NCBI GenBank assembly: GCA_004296775.1
Contig: RHGE01000004.1
Coordinates: 62,001 to 126,000 of the forward strand
DNA: 64,000 bases
From: Marinilabiliaceae bacterium JC017
GTDB lineage: Bacteria > Bacteroidota > Bacteroidia > Bacteroidales > Marinilabiliaceae
Direction of reading: 5' to 3'
Positions 47,195 to 57,211 of the stretch are shown here, one piece after another (the first letter of the stretch is position 1; each line of letters begins with the position of its first letter). The notes below the pieces were generated by a model. The model did no database searches and was not told the origin of the DNA. It saw nothing but the letters and a program-made list of their open reading frames with translations. Made by a program: the position numbers and the translations under genes.

Positions 47195-47216
47195 ATTATT
47201 AATAGATTTTAATATT

Positions 47217-47582
47217 ATGGCAAAAACTGTTCTTATTGTTGATGACTCGGAAAGTATTCGCGAGGTTGTTAATTTCACCCTTCAAAATGAAGGCTATGAG
47301 GTATTGGTAGGTGTAGACGGCGAAGATGCCCTTCAATACTTGGACGGCCGCCCTATCGACATCATAATTACTGATTTACACATGCCTAATCTGGATGGTT
47401 TGGGACTTATTCGTAAAGTAAGAGAAATGGATGCATACAAACATATTCCTATCCTATTCTTAACAACAGAATCACAGGCAGCAAAAAAAATGGAAGCGAA
47501 GCAGGCAGGTGCTACAGGATGGATCATTAAACCATTTGTTCCAGCAAAACTTCTCAGTGCTATATCCAGAGTTTTACGATGA
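47217..47582 (+). CDS. cheY: CheY-type response regulator
   Basis: A 121-residue single receiver domain. The start is ATG 47217, giving MAKTVLIVDDSESIREVVNF with the acidic pair DD, the phosphorylated Asp in IIITDLHMPNLDG, Thr in ILFLTTES and the Lys in GWIIKPFVP. There is no output domain. The longer frame from 47160 adds 19 residues without similarity. Its stop overlaps the Hpt gene start by four bases (ATGA). Confidence 0.96.
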   Translation: MAKTVLIVDDSESIREVVNFTLQNEGYEVLVGVDGEDALQYLDGRPIDIIITDLHMPNLDGLGLIRKVREMDAYKHIPILFLTTESQAAKKMEAKQAGATGWIIKPFVPAKLLSAISRVLR

Positions 47583-47977
47583 TTAAAGAAATAAGAAATA
47601 CATTTATTAAAGAAGCATCACTAAATTTAGAGCTTATTGAACAAGGAATACAAAAGTATTCCTCTAATGATTCAAATCCTGAATTGGCTGAGATTGTTTA
47701 TAGAACGATGCACACACTTAAAGGTTCCGGACCAATGTTTGGGTTCGATTACCTACCCGAAATTACGCAACCAATTGAAAAAGCTTATCAATACTTATTT
47801 CAGACAGAAGCGGAATTATCGGAAGAAGTAATAACCAAAACTTCAGAAGTGGTAGCTTTCATAAAAGAATCATTATCCAATCCAGATACTCATTTACCAG
47901 AGAGCTGGGGAAAAAAATCAGTTTTAATTGAGTTTTTCAATAATCTCTGCCAATTAAATGCAGAAACCCATGATTGA
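47579..47977 (+). CDS. Hpt domain phosphotransfer protein
   Basis: A 132-residue histidine phosphotransfer (Hpt) protein. YRTMHTLKGSGPMFGF holds the phosphorylated His at residue 45 in the HxxKG pattern. The remaining helices (LPEITQPIEKAYQYLF, KTSEVVAFIKESL) complete the four-helix bundle. It overlaps both CheY and CheA genes. A separate Hpt next to a CheA that has its own Hpt points to a branched phosphorelay. Confidence 0.92.
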   Translation: MIKEIRNTFIKEASLNLELIEQGIQKYSSNDSNPELAEIVYRTMHTLKGSGPMFGFDYLPEITQPIEKAYQYLFQTEAELSEEVITKTSEVVAFIKESLSNPDTHLPESWGKKSVLIEFFNNLCQLNAETHD

Positions 47978-50000
47978 TAAGTTTAAGGCCAAATTTGTTG
48001 AGGAGTCATTGGATAATGTCAATGACCTGGAAGAAGCACTGTTTCTTCTGGAAAAAGACATGAATAATCATGAAATAATTGAACGTATTTTCAGGGCTAT
48101 GCACTCCTTAAAAGGGGGTGGAGCTATGTTTGGATTCAATGATTTAAGTGACTTCACACACCACCTTGAGACTGTTTTTGACTTAGTTCGTAATGACAAA
48201 CTCAACATTGACCAAAACCTTATATCCCTAACATTCTCAGCTACTGATCACATTAAGCATTTATTAGAAACAGGAAATCTAACTGATCCGTCTGAAATAG
48301 AAGAACTAAAGGCATTTGTATCTAAAATTCAAGGCTATTCGCACACTTCTTCATCACAGGTACCAGTAAAAGAAAAAGAAGAGTCAATTGAAGAAGATGA
48401 ATCAGTTACTTACTTAATCTCTTTCAAACCCCAAAAAGAAATTCTTAAAAATGGTACCAATCCATTATATCTTTTAGATGATCTAAACGCCTTAGGTGAG
48501 GCTGCTACTATTGCATTCATTTCTGAAATTCCTTCTCTTTCAGAGTTTGATCCGGTAAGTAATTATTGTCATTGGCAGATATTACTTAACACAAATGATC
48601 CTCTTAATGAAATTAAAGATGTTTTTATCTTTGTTGAGGATGAATGCACCATTGAAATACAAAAAATCACTAATGGCAACATCATATCACACCCTCATGT
48701 TGTAAAATTGATTGATGAAGCCAAAAGTACTGAAAAGCCATTATCACTAGATCATTTTTCGACTGTAACTGTAAATAAGAAAAAAGAAGATTCTCAGCTA
48801 GAGTCAAAGAAAAAAGTTCAATTAAAAGAACACAAAATATCCAGCATTAGAGTATCGTCTAATAAGATCGACGAATTAGTTAACCTTGTTAGTGAACTCG
48901 TTACGATTCAAGCTCAACTGAACCTTTTTGCTGAAAATGATGGAAACCCGCTCATTTTGGGATTAGCAGAACAGATCCAAAAGCTTTCACGACAACTTCG
49001 CGACAATGCTTTTGAAATCAGCTTAATACCTCTTCAAAATGAATTAATGCGGTTCCAAAGACTTGTTCGTGACCTGTCCAAGGAGATGTCAAAGGAAATT
49101 GATTTCATCATTGAAGGGGGAGAAATAGAACTGGATAAAAACATCATCGAACACCTGACAGATCCATTACTTCACATATTGCGTAATTCTATCGACCATG
49201 GTATTGAATCTGCTGAAGATCGCATAAAAATGGGCAAATCACCCAAAGGAACTATAATATTTAAAGCCTATTATAGTGGCGCGAATGTGATTATTAAAGT
49301 AACTGATGACGGCCATGGTATTGATCCTGAAAAAATCCGCCATAAGGCTATTAAAAAAGGTTTAATAGATAAGAAATTAGATCTTTCAAAAAAAGAAATT
49401 TTCGACCTCCTTTTCTTAAGCGGATTTTCAACTCGTGAAGAAGTATCTGATCTTTCAGGACGTGGCGTTGGAATGGATGTTGTTAAAAAGAAAATAGGAG
49501 AAATCAGAGGAGAAGTATCTATTGATTCCGAAATCAACAAAGGAACAACCATTTCTCTTGTCTTACCGTTAACCTTATCAATTATTGACGGTCTCCTGGT
49601 AAAAGTTGCCAACAACCAATATGTAATTCCAATTTCTTCCATAGACAAAATCTATGCAATGGACAGTGTTAAAATTGGAAAAACCTTTGATCAGGTTCTT
49701 ACAATTGAAGATACTCAATACTCGTTTATAAAAATGAGAGAGATATTCGAAGAAGAACAAGGCGAAGATGGAAGTGGTCAATTAATTCTTGTAAAATACG
49801 AAGATAAAAAAATAGGATTATTAGTTGATCAGGTAATTGGTGAATACCAAACAGTGGTAAAACCGTTAGGCCGCTTCCTTAAACGTCAGGAATCAATTTC
49901 TGGAGCTTCCATTATGGGAGATGGCAGTATCGCATTAGTGATCGATACTAATCGCCTAATCCATGTCAATGCCATAAAAAAATACAGAACCAAAAAATAA
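47970..50000 (+). CDS. cheA: CheA chemotaxis histidine kinase
   Basis: A 676-residue kinase from ATG 47970 (an earlier ATG at 47958 adds four residues). P1: FRAMHSLKGGGAMFGF with His45. A poorly conserved stretch (about 125-260) could be P2. P3 dimerisation: IRVSSNKIDELVNLVSELV. P4 ATPase: DPLLHILRNSIDHGIE (N box), VTDDGHGIDPE (G1), SGRGVGMDVVKKKI (G2). P5 CheW-like: LTIEDTQYSF and LLVDQVIGEYQTVVKPLG. All catalytic motifs are intact. It overlaps the Hpt gene by eight bases and is followed by two CheW genes. Confidence 0.96.
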   Translation: MIDKFKAKFVEESLDNVNDLEEALFLLEKDMNNHEIIERIFRAMHSLKGGGAMFGFNDLSDFTHHLETVFDLVRNDKLNIDQNLISLTFSATDHIKHLLETGNLTDPSEIEELKAFVSKIQGYSHTSSSQVPVKEKEESIEEDESVTYLISFKPQKEILKNGTNPLYLLDDLNALGEAATIAFISEIPSLSEFDPVSNYCHWQILLNTNDPLNEIKDVFIFVEDECTIEIQKITNGNIISHPHVVKLIDEAKSTEKPLSLDHFSTVTVNKKKEDSQLESKKKVQLKEHKISSIRVSSNKIDELVNLVSELVTIQAQLNLFAENDGNPLILGLAEQIQKLSRQLRDNAFEISLIPLQNELMRFQRLVRDLSKEMSKEIDFIIEGGEIELDKNIIEHLTDPLLHILRNSIDHGIESAEDRIKMGKSPKGTIIFKAYYSGANVIIKVTDDGHGIDPEKIRHKAIKKGLIDKKLDLSKKEIFDLLFLSGFSTREEVSDLSGRGVGMDVVKKKIGEIRGEVSIDSEINKGTTISLVLPLTLSIIDGLLVKVANNQYVIPISSIDKIYAMDSVKIGKTFDQVLTIEDTQYSFIKMREIFEEEQGEDGSGQLILVKYEDKKIGLLVDQVIGEYQTVVKPLGRFLKRQESISGASIMGDGSIALVIDTNRLIHVNAIKKYRTKK

Positions 50001-50008
50001 CATTGGGT

Positions 50009-50458
50009 ATGGAAAATCAAATCACATCAATTATATCCTTCTCCATTAATGAAGAATTGTTTGCTCTAGATACTCTTAAAGTAAGGCATATTCTCGAAAT
50101 GGAAAATATCACAAAAGTACCCAATACCAAGGCGTATTTTTTGGGAGTCATTAAGCTGCATGGAAATATTATCCCTGTTGTAGACTTGAGATTAATGATG
50201 GGTATATCTCAACCGGAAATTACAGCTGACACCGCCATCATTGTAGTATCTCATGATGATAGTAATGCATCACTAATTGGTATGGTTGTAGACAATGTAA
50301 AAGAAGTGGTTAGTACCGAAGCTTCTGAACTAAAAGAAACCGTATTTGATGGATCCACAACAGGCCTAATAGCATCTTTTGAAGGAACCATCCATGAAGG
50401 AGATAATTTTATTCACGTAATCAACCTGAATGAAGTTATACATCAAATAGAAAATTAA
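50009..50458 (+). CDS. cheW: CheW coupling protein 1
   Basis: A 149-residue CheW from ATG 50009 (an in-frame TTG at 50003 is less likely). ITSIISFSINEELFALDTL opens the first SH3-like barrel. VPNTKAYFLGVIKLHGNIIPVVDLR is split across the central conserved loop, and IGMVVDNVKEVVSTEASEL is the second barrel. It links CheA to receptors. A second CheW follows 16 bases later. Confidence 0.94.
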   Translation: MENQITSIISFSINEELFALDTLKVRHILEMENITKVPNTKAYFLGVIKLHGNIIPVVDLRLMMGISQPEITADTAIIVVSHDDSNASLIGMVVDNVKEVVSTEASELKETVFDGSTTGLIASFEGTIHEGDNFIHVINLNEVIHQIEN

Positions 50459-50474
50459 CTTATTATCCATAACG

Positions 50475-50957
50475 ATGAACCAGGGCATTAACTCATATCT
50501 CACCTTTAAATTAGGTCCAACTACATTTGGTGTACATGTAGGCAAAGTTATTGAAATACAAGAATACTTAGCCCCAAAAGCAGTACCCGATAGTTTATCT
50601 TATGTCACCGGTGTATTTGAATACCGGGAGGAAGTAATTCCCCTGATAGATACATATGCCAAATTTAATATTGGAACTATTGAAATTACTCCACAAACAT
50701 GTGTGGTGGTATTGGAAATTCTAAATGAGACTAAAAACACAACAACAAAAGTCGGTATCTTGGTTGATACAGTTGCAGATGTTTTTGAAGCTACAGCTGA
50801 TCAATTAAAGCCCATTGAAGACGATTACAAACCAGGCTATATTACAGCCACCTATAAAATGGGAAATAGTCTTATCATGATGCTCAATACAAACAAGGTG
50901 TTTTCAGAGAAAGATATTACAGCACTTGATCAACTAATTAAAGACTTTTCCGAGTAA
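50475..50957 (+). CDS. cheW: CheW coupling protein 2
   Basis: A 160-residue CheW-like protein. YLTFKLGPTTFGVHVGKVIEI is the N-terminal strand pattern, SYVTGVFEYREEVIPLIDTY the central loop, and VGILVDTVADVFEATADQL the second barrel. It has EYRE where CheW1 has the common LHGN-type loop, suggesting a different receptor or kinase interface (inference). It is seven bases from cheR. Confidence 0.93.
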   Translation: MNQGINSYLTFKLGPTTFGVHVGKVIEIQEYLAPKAVPDSLSYVTGVFEYREEVIPLIDTYAKFNIGTIEITPQTCVVVLEILNETKNTTTKVGILVDTVADVFEATADQLKPIEDDYKPGYITATYKMGNSLIMMLNTNKVFSEKDITALDQLIKDFSE

Positions 50958-50964
50958 AAAAATC

Positions 50965-51846
50965 ATGTCAGGGGAGAAAAACAACAAATACGTGCAAAAG
51001 GACTTGGATTGTTTTAAGGCCGAATTATCAGAAAAGGATTTTCAAGCCTTCAGTGCTTTTATCTATTCTGAATATGGCATTAAAATGCCTCCTGTAAAAC
51101 GCATCATGTTGCAAGGCAGGCTACTTAAACGTATCCGTGAACTTAATATGCAATCGTATTCCGAATACAAAGACTATTTTTTTAGTAAGGAAGGGCAGCA
51201 GAAGGAATTATTCAACTTCTTGAATGTTATAACCACAAATAAAACGGATTTCTTTAGGGAACCTGTTCATTTCGATTTCTTAATGAATCAAGTGCTTCCT
51301 GAACATATTAACAATTCAACAGGGAAATCTACATTTAAAGTTTGGAGTGCTGGCTGTTCAAGCGGTGAAGAGCCTTATACCATCTCCATTGTTTTAAATA
51401 ACTTTAAACAAATGCATCCCAATTTTGCCTTCTCCATTATGGGGTCAGATATTTCACATAAAGTTTTAAATGTCGCAGCAAAGGGAGTATATCAGGAATC
51501 AAAAATACAAATCATACCGCTTGATATGAAAAAGCGGTATTTCCTGAAAAGTAAAGACAGAACATTTCCATCGGTTCGGGTTAAACCTGAACTACAAAAC
51601 AACATCGTTCTTAAATACGTCAATTTAATGGATAATAGCTACGATGTGCAGGAAAAGTTTGAGGTTATCTTCTGTCGCAATGTTTTGATCTATTTCGATC
51701 GACAAACACAAGAAAAAGTCATCAATAAACTGTGCCATCATTTACAGCCAGGGGGTTATTTTTTTATTGGACATTCAGAATCACTTTCAGGTATGAACGT
51801 GCCTCTAACACATATTAAACCCACTATTTTTAGAAAAGAATTATAA
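50965..51846 (+). CDS. cheR: CheR methyltransferase 1
   Basis: A 293-residue SAM-dependent protein glutamate methyltransferase. The N-terminal helical domain (LLKRIRELNMQSYSEYKDYF) is followed by TNKTDFFREPVHFDFL (substrate-site Arg), the SAM loop KVWSAGCSSGEEPYTISI and IFCRNVLIYFDRQTQEK. All motifs are intact. It probably methylates the operon's MCP and could dock at its NYEKF tail. Confidence 0.95.
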   Translation: MSGEKNNKYVQKDLDCFKAELSEKDFQAFSAFIYSEYGIKMPPVKRIMLQGRLLKRIRELNMQSYSEYKDYFFSKEGQQKELFNFLNVITTNKTDFFREPVHFDFLMNQVLPEHINNSTGKSTFKVWSAGCSSGEEPYTISIVLNNFKQMHPNFAFSIMGSDISHKVLNVAAKGVYQESKIQIIPLDMKKRYFLKSKDRTFPSVRVKPELQNNIVLKYVNLMDNSYDVQEKFEVIFCRNVLIYFDRQTQEKVINKLCHHLQPGGYFFIGHSESLSGMNVPLTHIKPTIFRKEL

Positions 51847-51871
51847 CAGTCCGGAATATAAACTAACAATT

Positions 51872-52771
51872 ATGAGCAATCTATCGGATAAACAACTACT
51901 TCGGGAATTAAGATTAAGATTGGAAGAGCGAAAGAAACTGGAAAATGAAGTAAAAGAGCTGTCACGAGATTTTCAGGATGTTACTAAAAAACTAAAAGAA
52001 TCCGAATCCTTAAAGAGCCATTTTATATCAAATATTTCAAATGAAATAGTCAACCCGTTTACTTCTATATTAGGTCTATCTAAAGCTATTTTATCAGTTG
52101 AAAAAAATGACTGGAAGAAGGTTGTTTCAATGGTTGCACTTATTCACAGTGAAGCCTTCAACCTGGACTTTCAGCTTAGAAACATTTTTGTAGCTGCCAA
52201 GATAGAAGCTGGTGAGGTAGCTCCAAATATCTCCAAAGTTAACCTTCGTAGTCTAATACAAAATGTCATTGACTCCTTCAATATTGTTTCTCGTAAGATG
52301 AACATCGATATAGATTTACAATACAATATTGAATATGGTTTTGGTAAAAACTTCTATTTCAAAACCGACTCTGAGAAGTTGAAGCTGGTACTTAGCAACC
52401 TCATTAATAACGCACTAAAATACAGCTACAAAGAAAGCAAGGTTATTCTTAAGGTATGGATGGATGATGACATCTTACATTTGTCTGTTCAAGACTTTGG
52501 AACTGGAATATCCGATAAAAATCAAAAAATCATCTTTGAACGATTCAAACGACTCGATTCCGGAATTAATTCCATTAATCGTGGCCATGGCTTAGGCTTA
52601 TCTATTACAAAAGCACTTCTGGATGTACTTGAAGGAAGTATAGAAATTAAGAGCCAAAAAGGAGAGGGATCAACATTCTCTGTTGCCTTACCCGAAGCCA
52701 AACACATTGTAGATGGATTTAGCGGAGAAGGAAATGATATTTTCTTCGACGAAGGTGATGAGATTTTTTAA
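51872..52771 (+). CDS. Histidine-kinase-like ATPase lacking the phospho-acceptor His
   Basis: A 299-residue soluble protein with an N-terminal coiled coil (about 8-48), a HisKA-like helix pair and a complete HATPase_c domain. The H box reads FISNISNEIVNPFTSILG: the position that is His in NxSHEIRTPL is Asn57 (codon AAT at 52040-52042). The ATPase motifs are intact: LSNLINNALKYSY (N box), VQDFGTGISDK (G1), IFERFKRLDS (F box), GHGLGLSITKALLDVLEG (G2). No frameshift is seen. The protein could be an ATP-binding regulator, a pseudokinase, or a kinase acting on another residue. It sits between cheR and cheD. Confidence 0.9.
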   Translation: MSNLSDKQLLRELRLRLEERKKLENEVKELSRDFQDVTKKLKESESLKSHFISNISNEIVNPFTSILGLSKAILSVEKNDWKKVVSMVALIHSEAFNLDFQLRNIFVAAKIEAGEVAPNISKVNLRSLIQNVIDSFNIVSRKMNIDIDLQYNIEYGFGKNFYFKTDSEKLKLVLSNLINNALKYSYKESKVILKVWMDDDILHLSVQDFGTGISDKNQKIIFERFKRLDSGINSINRGHGLGLSITKALLDVLEGSIEIKSQKGEGSTFSVALPEAKHIVDGFSGEGNDIFFDEGDEIF

Positions 52772-52781
52772 GCGATTTTAG

Positions 52782-53258
52782 ATGGATAATAATTATTTAC
52801 AGCATTTTTTATATCCTTCTTCCCTTTTCGTCAGCAAAGATCCTTATGTCGTTAAAACAATACTGGGTTCATGTGTGGCCATTTGTTTGTGGGATAAACG
52901 CCTCAAAATTGGAGGAATGAATCATTACATGCTATCAAACTGGAACGGTAATGATTTAGCTTCCCCAAAGTACGGCAATATTGCCATCGATAAATTAGTA
53001 GAACGGATGTTTGCTCTCGGAAGCAGAATTGAAGATTTACAAGCTAAAATATTTGGAGGCGGTGAACTCCTTGAATCAGGTCAGGGTAAATCTACTTTAA
53101 TAGGTGAACGCAATATCCGGGTTGCCAGACTTATGCTGGAAGAAAAGAGAATACCGATAGTTGCATCTAGTACAGGCGGTAGAAGAGGAAGGAAAATTCT
53201 GTTTTTTACAGATACAGGAGAGGTTCGACACAAATTTCTGGAGAAAAAAGTATATTAG
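52782..53258 (+). CDS. cheD: CheD chemoreceptor glutamine deamidase
   Basis: A 158-residue deamidase. The catalytic Cys and His are visible in TILGSCVAICLWDKR and GGMNHYMLSN, and the Thr is likely in VASSTGGRRGRKILF. CheD converts receptor Gln to Glu and so tunes adaptation. It lies between the pseudokinase-like gene and CheB. Confidence 0.95.
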   Translation: MDNNYLQHFLYPSSLFVSKDPYVVKTILGSCVAICLWDKRLKIGGMNHYMLSNWNGNDLASPKYGNIAIDKLVERMFALGSRIEDLQAKIFGGGELLESGQGKSTLIGERNIRVARLMLEEKRIPIVASSTGGRRGRKILFFTDTGEVRHKFLEKKVY

Positions 53259-53296
53259 AAGGATTTATTTTAATCCGTTCCTAAATAAGGTAAGCG

Positions 53297-54382
53297 ATGA
53301 AGAAAAAGATTCGTGTTTTAGTGGTAGACGACTCTGCTGTAGTAAGGCAAAGTTTGTCTTCCATTTTGGAATCTGATCCGGAAATAGAAGTAATGGGAAC
53401 AGCAGCTGATCCCATTATTGCTGTTAAAAAGATCATGAAAGAGATTCCGGATGTTATTACTCTTGATATTGAAATGCCAAGAATGGATGGACTTACCTTC
53501 CTCAGGAAGATCATGTCTCAGCACCCCATACCTGTTGTTGTAATATCGTCACTTACCACTGAAGGAACTGAAGTTGCCATGAAAGCTCTGGAATACGGAG
53601 CCAGTGAAATAATAGGAAAACCGGCCATGAATACGGCCCAATTCATTAATGAATCTAAAATTCTCCTGTGTGATGCGGTCAAAGCAGCTTCTCATGCCAA
53701 GTTAAAACGCAAAAAAATAACTTCCGCTTCTTCATCTTCACCCATATTAGTACGTCCAAAGTACTCTGCAGATGTAATTATCAAAAGAGCATCGGCCATC
53801 AAGCGAATTATCGATACTGATAAAATTATTGTTCTTGGAGCATCTACTGGAGGTACAGAAGCTATCCGACATTTTTTGAAGCAATTACCGCCAAAAGTTC
53901 CGGGTATTGCTATTGTTCAACATATGCCGGAAGGTTTTACTAAATCATTTGCCAATAGTTTAAATAATATCTGTGACTTAGATGTCAAAGAAGCAGAAAA
54001 CGGTGATAAACTATACCAAAGCCGTGTTTTAATCGCTCCAGGCAATAAACATATGCTTTTAAAACGAGTTGGCAAAGAGTATTATGTGGAAGTAAAAGAG
54101 GGACCGTTAGTTAACCGCCACCGCCCATCTGTCGATGTTCTATTTAGATCGGCTGCGCGCTATGCCGGCAGAAATGCAGTTGGCATCCTACTTACAGGAA
54201 TGGGCAATGATGGTGCCAAAGGATTGCTTGAATTGAAAGAAGCCGAAAGCTATACAATCGCTCAGGATGAAGCAACATCAGTTGTTTTTGGTATGCCTAA
54301 GGAAGCTATCAAACTCAATGCTGCCGAAAAGGTTCTGCCATTAGACAACATTGCCCCTTTTATTTTGACAAAAATGGAATAA
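53297..54382 (+). CDS. cheB: CheB protein-glutamate methylesterase 1
   Basis: A 361-residue response regulator. Receiver (1-125): [14 protein letters not shown], phosphorylated Asp57 in [13 protein letters not shown], then VISSLTTEG and IGKPAM. Esterase domain (about 175-355): [18 protein letters not shown] (Ser), [17 protein letters not shown] (His), and [13 protein letters not shown] (Asp). The triad is complete. Together with CheR and CheD it gives a full adaptation set. Confidence 0.96.
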   Translation: MKKKIRVLVVDDSAVVRQSLSSILESDPEIEVMGTAADPIIAVKKIMKEIPDVITLDIEMPRMDGLTFLRKIMSQHPIPVVVISSLTTEGTEVAMKALEYGASEIIGKPAMNTAQFINESKILLCDAVKAASHAKLKRKKITSASSSSPILVRPKYSADVIIKRASAIKRIIDTDKIIVLGASTGGTEAIRHFLKQLPPKVPGIAIVQHMPEGFTKSFANSLNNICDLDVKEAENGDKLYQSRVLIAPGNKHMLLKRVGKEYYVEVKEGPLVNRHRPSVDVLFRSAARYAGRNAVGILLTGMGNDGAKGLLELKEAESYTIAQDEATSVVFGMPKEAIKLNAAEKVLPLDNIAPFILTKME

Positions 54383-54464
54383 TAAACCCTTTTCACATTT
54401 TTCAGTATAAGAGACAATAAAGAGTCATCCATTTAGAGTCACAAAAATACGCAGTATTCTTATT

Positions 54465-56342
54465 ATGAAGAAACTAAAAGCAAAAGCAATAAAAAAACGA
54501 TATACCTACAGGGGTTTTTTCTTTGGATTACTAATACTTGTTTTCACAGTATTATTCAGCTTAAACGCACATACATTTGCGGAATCAAACCATCCATTAA
54601 GGGATTTGTTTTACCTGTCTCCAGGTATGTGGTTCCTTGTTCTTTTGCCTGTTATTTCATCTATTTTAGGTTATTTAATAGCAGGCAACTTTTCAAAGGT
54701 TATAAAAAAACAAAACAAGCACTTACAAGAAGAGGCTAAACGTTCCAGACTTGTTCTTGATTTCATTGACAATCTCAGACAAGGTAATCTAGACAGTATC
54801 ATTCCGCTGGAACAGAAAAAAGACCAGCTTGGAAAATCTCTAATCCGATTGAGAGATTATCTGATAAAAAATAAAAAAGAGGAAGAACAAAGACGCATTG
54901 AAGAAGAACAAAGAACTTGGGTCACACAAGGATTAGCACAATTTGGAGAAATACTTCGAAAAAACAATGACAATCTAGAGGTATTATCCTACAATATTAT
55001 CCAATATCTGGTAAATTATTTAAAACTCAACCAGGCCGGCTTTTTCTTACTTAATACTTCGACGGAAGGTGAAAAATATTTTGAATTAAGCGCCTGTGTA
55101 GCATATGATCGTAAAAAGTTTGCTGATAAAATTGTCCAATGGGAAGAGGGATTGATCGGTCGATGCGCACTGGAAAAGAAAACCATATATCTCACGGATA
55201 TACCCGATAATTATATCAATATAACATCTGGTCTTGGTGATGCCAATCCAACAGCCATTTTAATTGTTCCGTTAAAAACAAACAACGAGATCTATGGAGT
55301 AATAGAAATGGCCACATTTAAACCCTTCCAGGAATTTGAAATTGAATTTCTTGAAAAAACAGCTGAAAGTATAGCAGCCACTATTTCAGCCGTTCAGATC
55401 AATATACAAACAACTAAACTTCTAAAAGAAACTCAAATACAAGCCGAGAAAATGGCGCAACAGGAGGAAGAATTGCGTCAAAATCTTGAAGAGATGCAAG
55501 CTACTCAAGAAGAGAGTGATCGAAAGGAAATTGAGATGAAAGGGATCCTTGAAGCCATTGATCATGCAGCTATCAGTTGTGAATTTGAGACTGATGGAAC
55601 CCTTATCTCTGTCAACCAAAACTTCCTACAAACATTTAAATACAATATTGAAGAAATTGAAGGTCAGAATTTAAAAATATTTTCCTTCAAGGATGATATT
55701 GACGATTTAGATGAAAAATTAAATGATCTTCGAAATGGTCATAATTTTAAAGGTCGCGTGCGTCGACGCACTAAAATGGGAGAAGAAATTTATCTTTTAG
55801 CAACCTATACTCCTGTAATTGACCATGAAGGTGAAATAATAAAAATCCTTAGCCTGGAAAATGACATCACAGAACAAGCCATATTGGAAGAAGAGCTGAA
55901 GCGTAGTAAAGACGAACTAGGCATCATGCTTGAAGAAACCCGCAATGATGTTAAAGCACAATTTAAAGAAATCGAAGCTGTAAAAATACGGAATGAAAAA
56001 ACACTTGAAGGAGCTTTAGACGCCATCATCACAACAAATAAAGATGGAATTGTCGAATTCTTTAATGCTGCAGCAGAAAAACTATGGGCATTAGACCGTC
56101 AGGAAGTTTTAGGGCAACATATTTCAATCCTTTTCTCAAAAGAAACTACCAAAAATGACGAATTTGTGTCTGCGATGGTGGATCCGGAAAAAAAGAAAAT
56201 TGTAGGTGAAAGGCGTGAGGCACCAATTAAAAACAAATTTGGTGATGAAGTACCAGTTTTATTCCTGCTATCTGAAGCTCAAGTAGGAGAAGATCACTCA
56301 TTTACTGCCTTTATTCAAAATGTAGAAGTAGAATTATTTTAA
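54465..56342 (+). CDS. Membrane sensor with GAF and two PAS domains, no kinase
   Basis: A 625-residue sensor with two TM helices (about 18-38 and 53-73), then a HAMP-like stretch, a GAF domain (about 155-305) with EGLIGRCALEKKTIYLTDIP and NITSGLGDANPTAILIVPL, a coiled coil (about 310-355: QEEELRQNLEEMQATQEE) and two PAS domains (about 358-475 and 500-620), the last with DAIITTNKDGIVEFFNAAAE. It ends after the PAS domain with no output domain, so it must work through protein contacts. Close GAF relatives lie at 58613 and 59394 in the same operon. Confidence 0.88.
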   Translation: MKKLKAKAIKKRYTYRGFFFGLLILVFTVLFSLNAHTFAESNHPLRDLFYLSPGMWFLVLLPVISSILGYLIAGNFSKVIKKQNKHLQEEAKRSRLVLDFIDNLRQGNLDSIIPLEQKKDQLGKSLIRLRDYLIKNKKEEEQRRIEEEQRTWVTQGLAQFGEILRKNNDNLEVLSYNIIQYLVNYLKLNQAGFFLLNTSTEGEKYFELSACVAYDRKKFADKIVQWEEGLIGRCALEKKTIYLTDIPDNYINITSGLGDANPTAILIVPLKTNNEIYGVIEMATFKPFQEFEIEFLEKTAESIAATISAVQINIQTTKLLKETQIQAEKMAQQEEELRQNLEEMQATQEESDRKEIEMKGILEAIDHAAISCEFETDGTLISVNQNFLQTFKYNIEEIEGQNLKIFSFKDDIDDLDEKLNDLRNGHNFKGRVRRRTKMGEEIYLLATYTPVIDHEGEIIKILSLENDITEQAILEEELKRSKDELGIMLEETRNDVKAQFKEIEAVKIRNEKTLEGALDAIITTNKDGIVEFFNAAAEKLWALDRQEVLGQHISILFSKETTKNDEFVSAMVDPEKKKIVGERREAPIKNKFGDEVPVLFLLSEAQVGEDHSFTAFIQNVEVELF

Positions 56343-56369
56343 GATGATGATGGTATATAGGAGAGGGGT

Positions 56370-57206
56370 ATGGATTATAAAAACTATTTACAACATTTAA
56401 AGAAACACACACGCTACGATTTTAGTGGCTATTCTGATAATTCTATTCATCGTAGAATACAGAAAGTATTAACAGATCATCATTTGAATGTAGAACAGCT
56501 GATTGAAAAGACAAAATACGATCAGCTCTTTGTTGAAAAAATGGTCGAAGAGATTACAGTTAATACCACAGAATTATTCAGAAATCCAGAAGTTTGGATT
56601 GATTTATACCACAAATACAAATCATTTTTAAAGAATAAAAAACAAATTAATATTTGGCATGCCGGCTGCTCTTCCGGCCAGGAAGTATATTCCAACCTCA
56701 TTATACTCAATGAACTTGGACTGCTTGATCGAGTAAAAATTGTTGGAACCGATCTAAATATTAAAATGCTTAGCGCATCCAAAAAAGGTCGTTATAACTA
56801 TAAATTCAACCGCCAATATATTGAGAACTTCAATAAAGTACTCAATTCAAAAAAGAACGGTTCTCCTAAAGTACCTTTTGAAAAGTACTTCACGATTAAT
56901 GAACAAGAGGATTGTCTAGAGGTTAATGACTTTTTAAGAGCTATTCCCCTTTTTAGAAGACATGATCTGGTTCAGGAAAAAATACCCTTTTACAATAAAT
57001 TCGATGTCATTTTCTGCAGAAATGTACTAATCTATTTCAATGCAGAACTACAATCAAAAATAATCCAACAATTCTACAATCAACTATTCGTTGGAGGCAT
57101 TATGATTTTGGGTAATCATGAAGGAATAAATGGATTTTTTAAAACGAAATTTCTAAAAAATGGACCTGCATTCGTTAAAAACAATGCCTACCATCTAAAA
57201 TACTAA
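56370..57206 (+). CDS. CheR methyltransferase 2
   Basis: A 278-residue second CheR. ITVNTTELFRNPEVWIDLY carries the substrate-side Arg, IWHAGCSSGQEVYSN the SAM loop and IFCRNVLIYFNAELQSK the Asn-Val motif. It is shorter at the N-terminus than CheR1 (KHTRYDFSGYSDNSIHRRI). Placement after the GAF/PAS sensor suggests it serves a different substrate from the MCP (inference). Confidence 0.92.
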   Translation: MDYKNYLQHLKKHTRYDFSGYSDNSIHRRIQKVLTDHHLNVEQLIEKTKYDQLFVEKMVEEITVNTTELFRNPEVWIDLYHKYKSFLKNKKQINIWHAGCSSGQEVYSNLIILNELGLLDRVKIVGTDLNIKMLSASKKGRYNYKFNRQYIENFNKVLNSKKNGSPKVPFEKYFTINEQEDCLEVNDFLRAIPLFRRHDLVQEKIPFYNKFDVIFCRNVLIYFNAELQSKIIQQFYNQLFVGGIMILGNHEGINGFFKTKFLKNGPAFVKNNAYHLKY

Positions 57207-57211
57207 TTCAT

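Noticed and set aside
47160-47216. Extended N-terminus for CheY
   Set aside because: The added 19 residues overlap the STAS gene end and precede the normal receiver start MAKTVLIVDD.
54465-56342. Hybrid histidine kinase
   Set aside because: The protein ends after the second PAS domain. No HisKA, HATPase or receiver motif is present.
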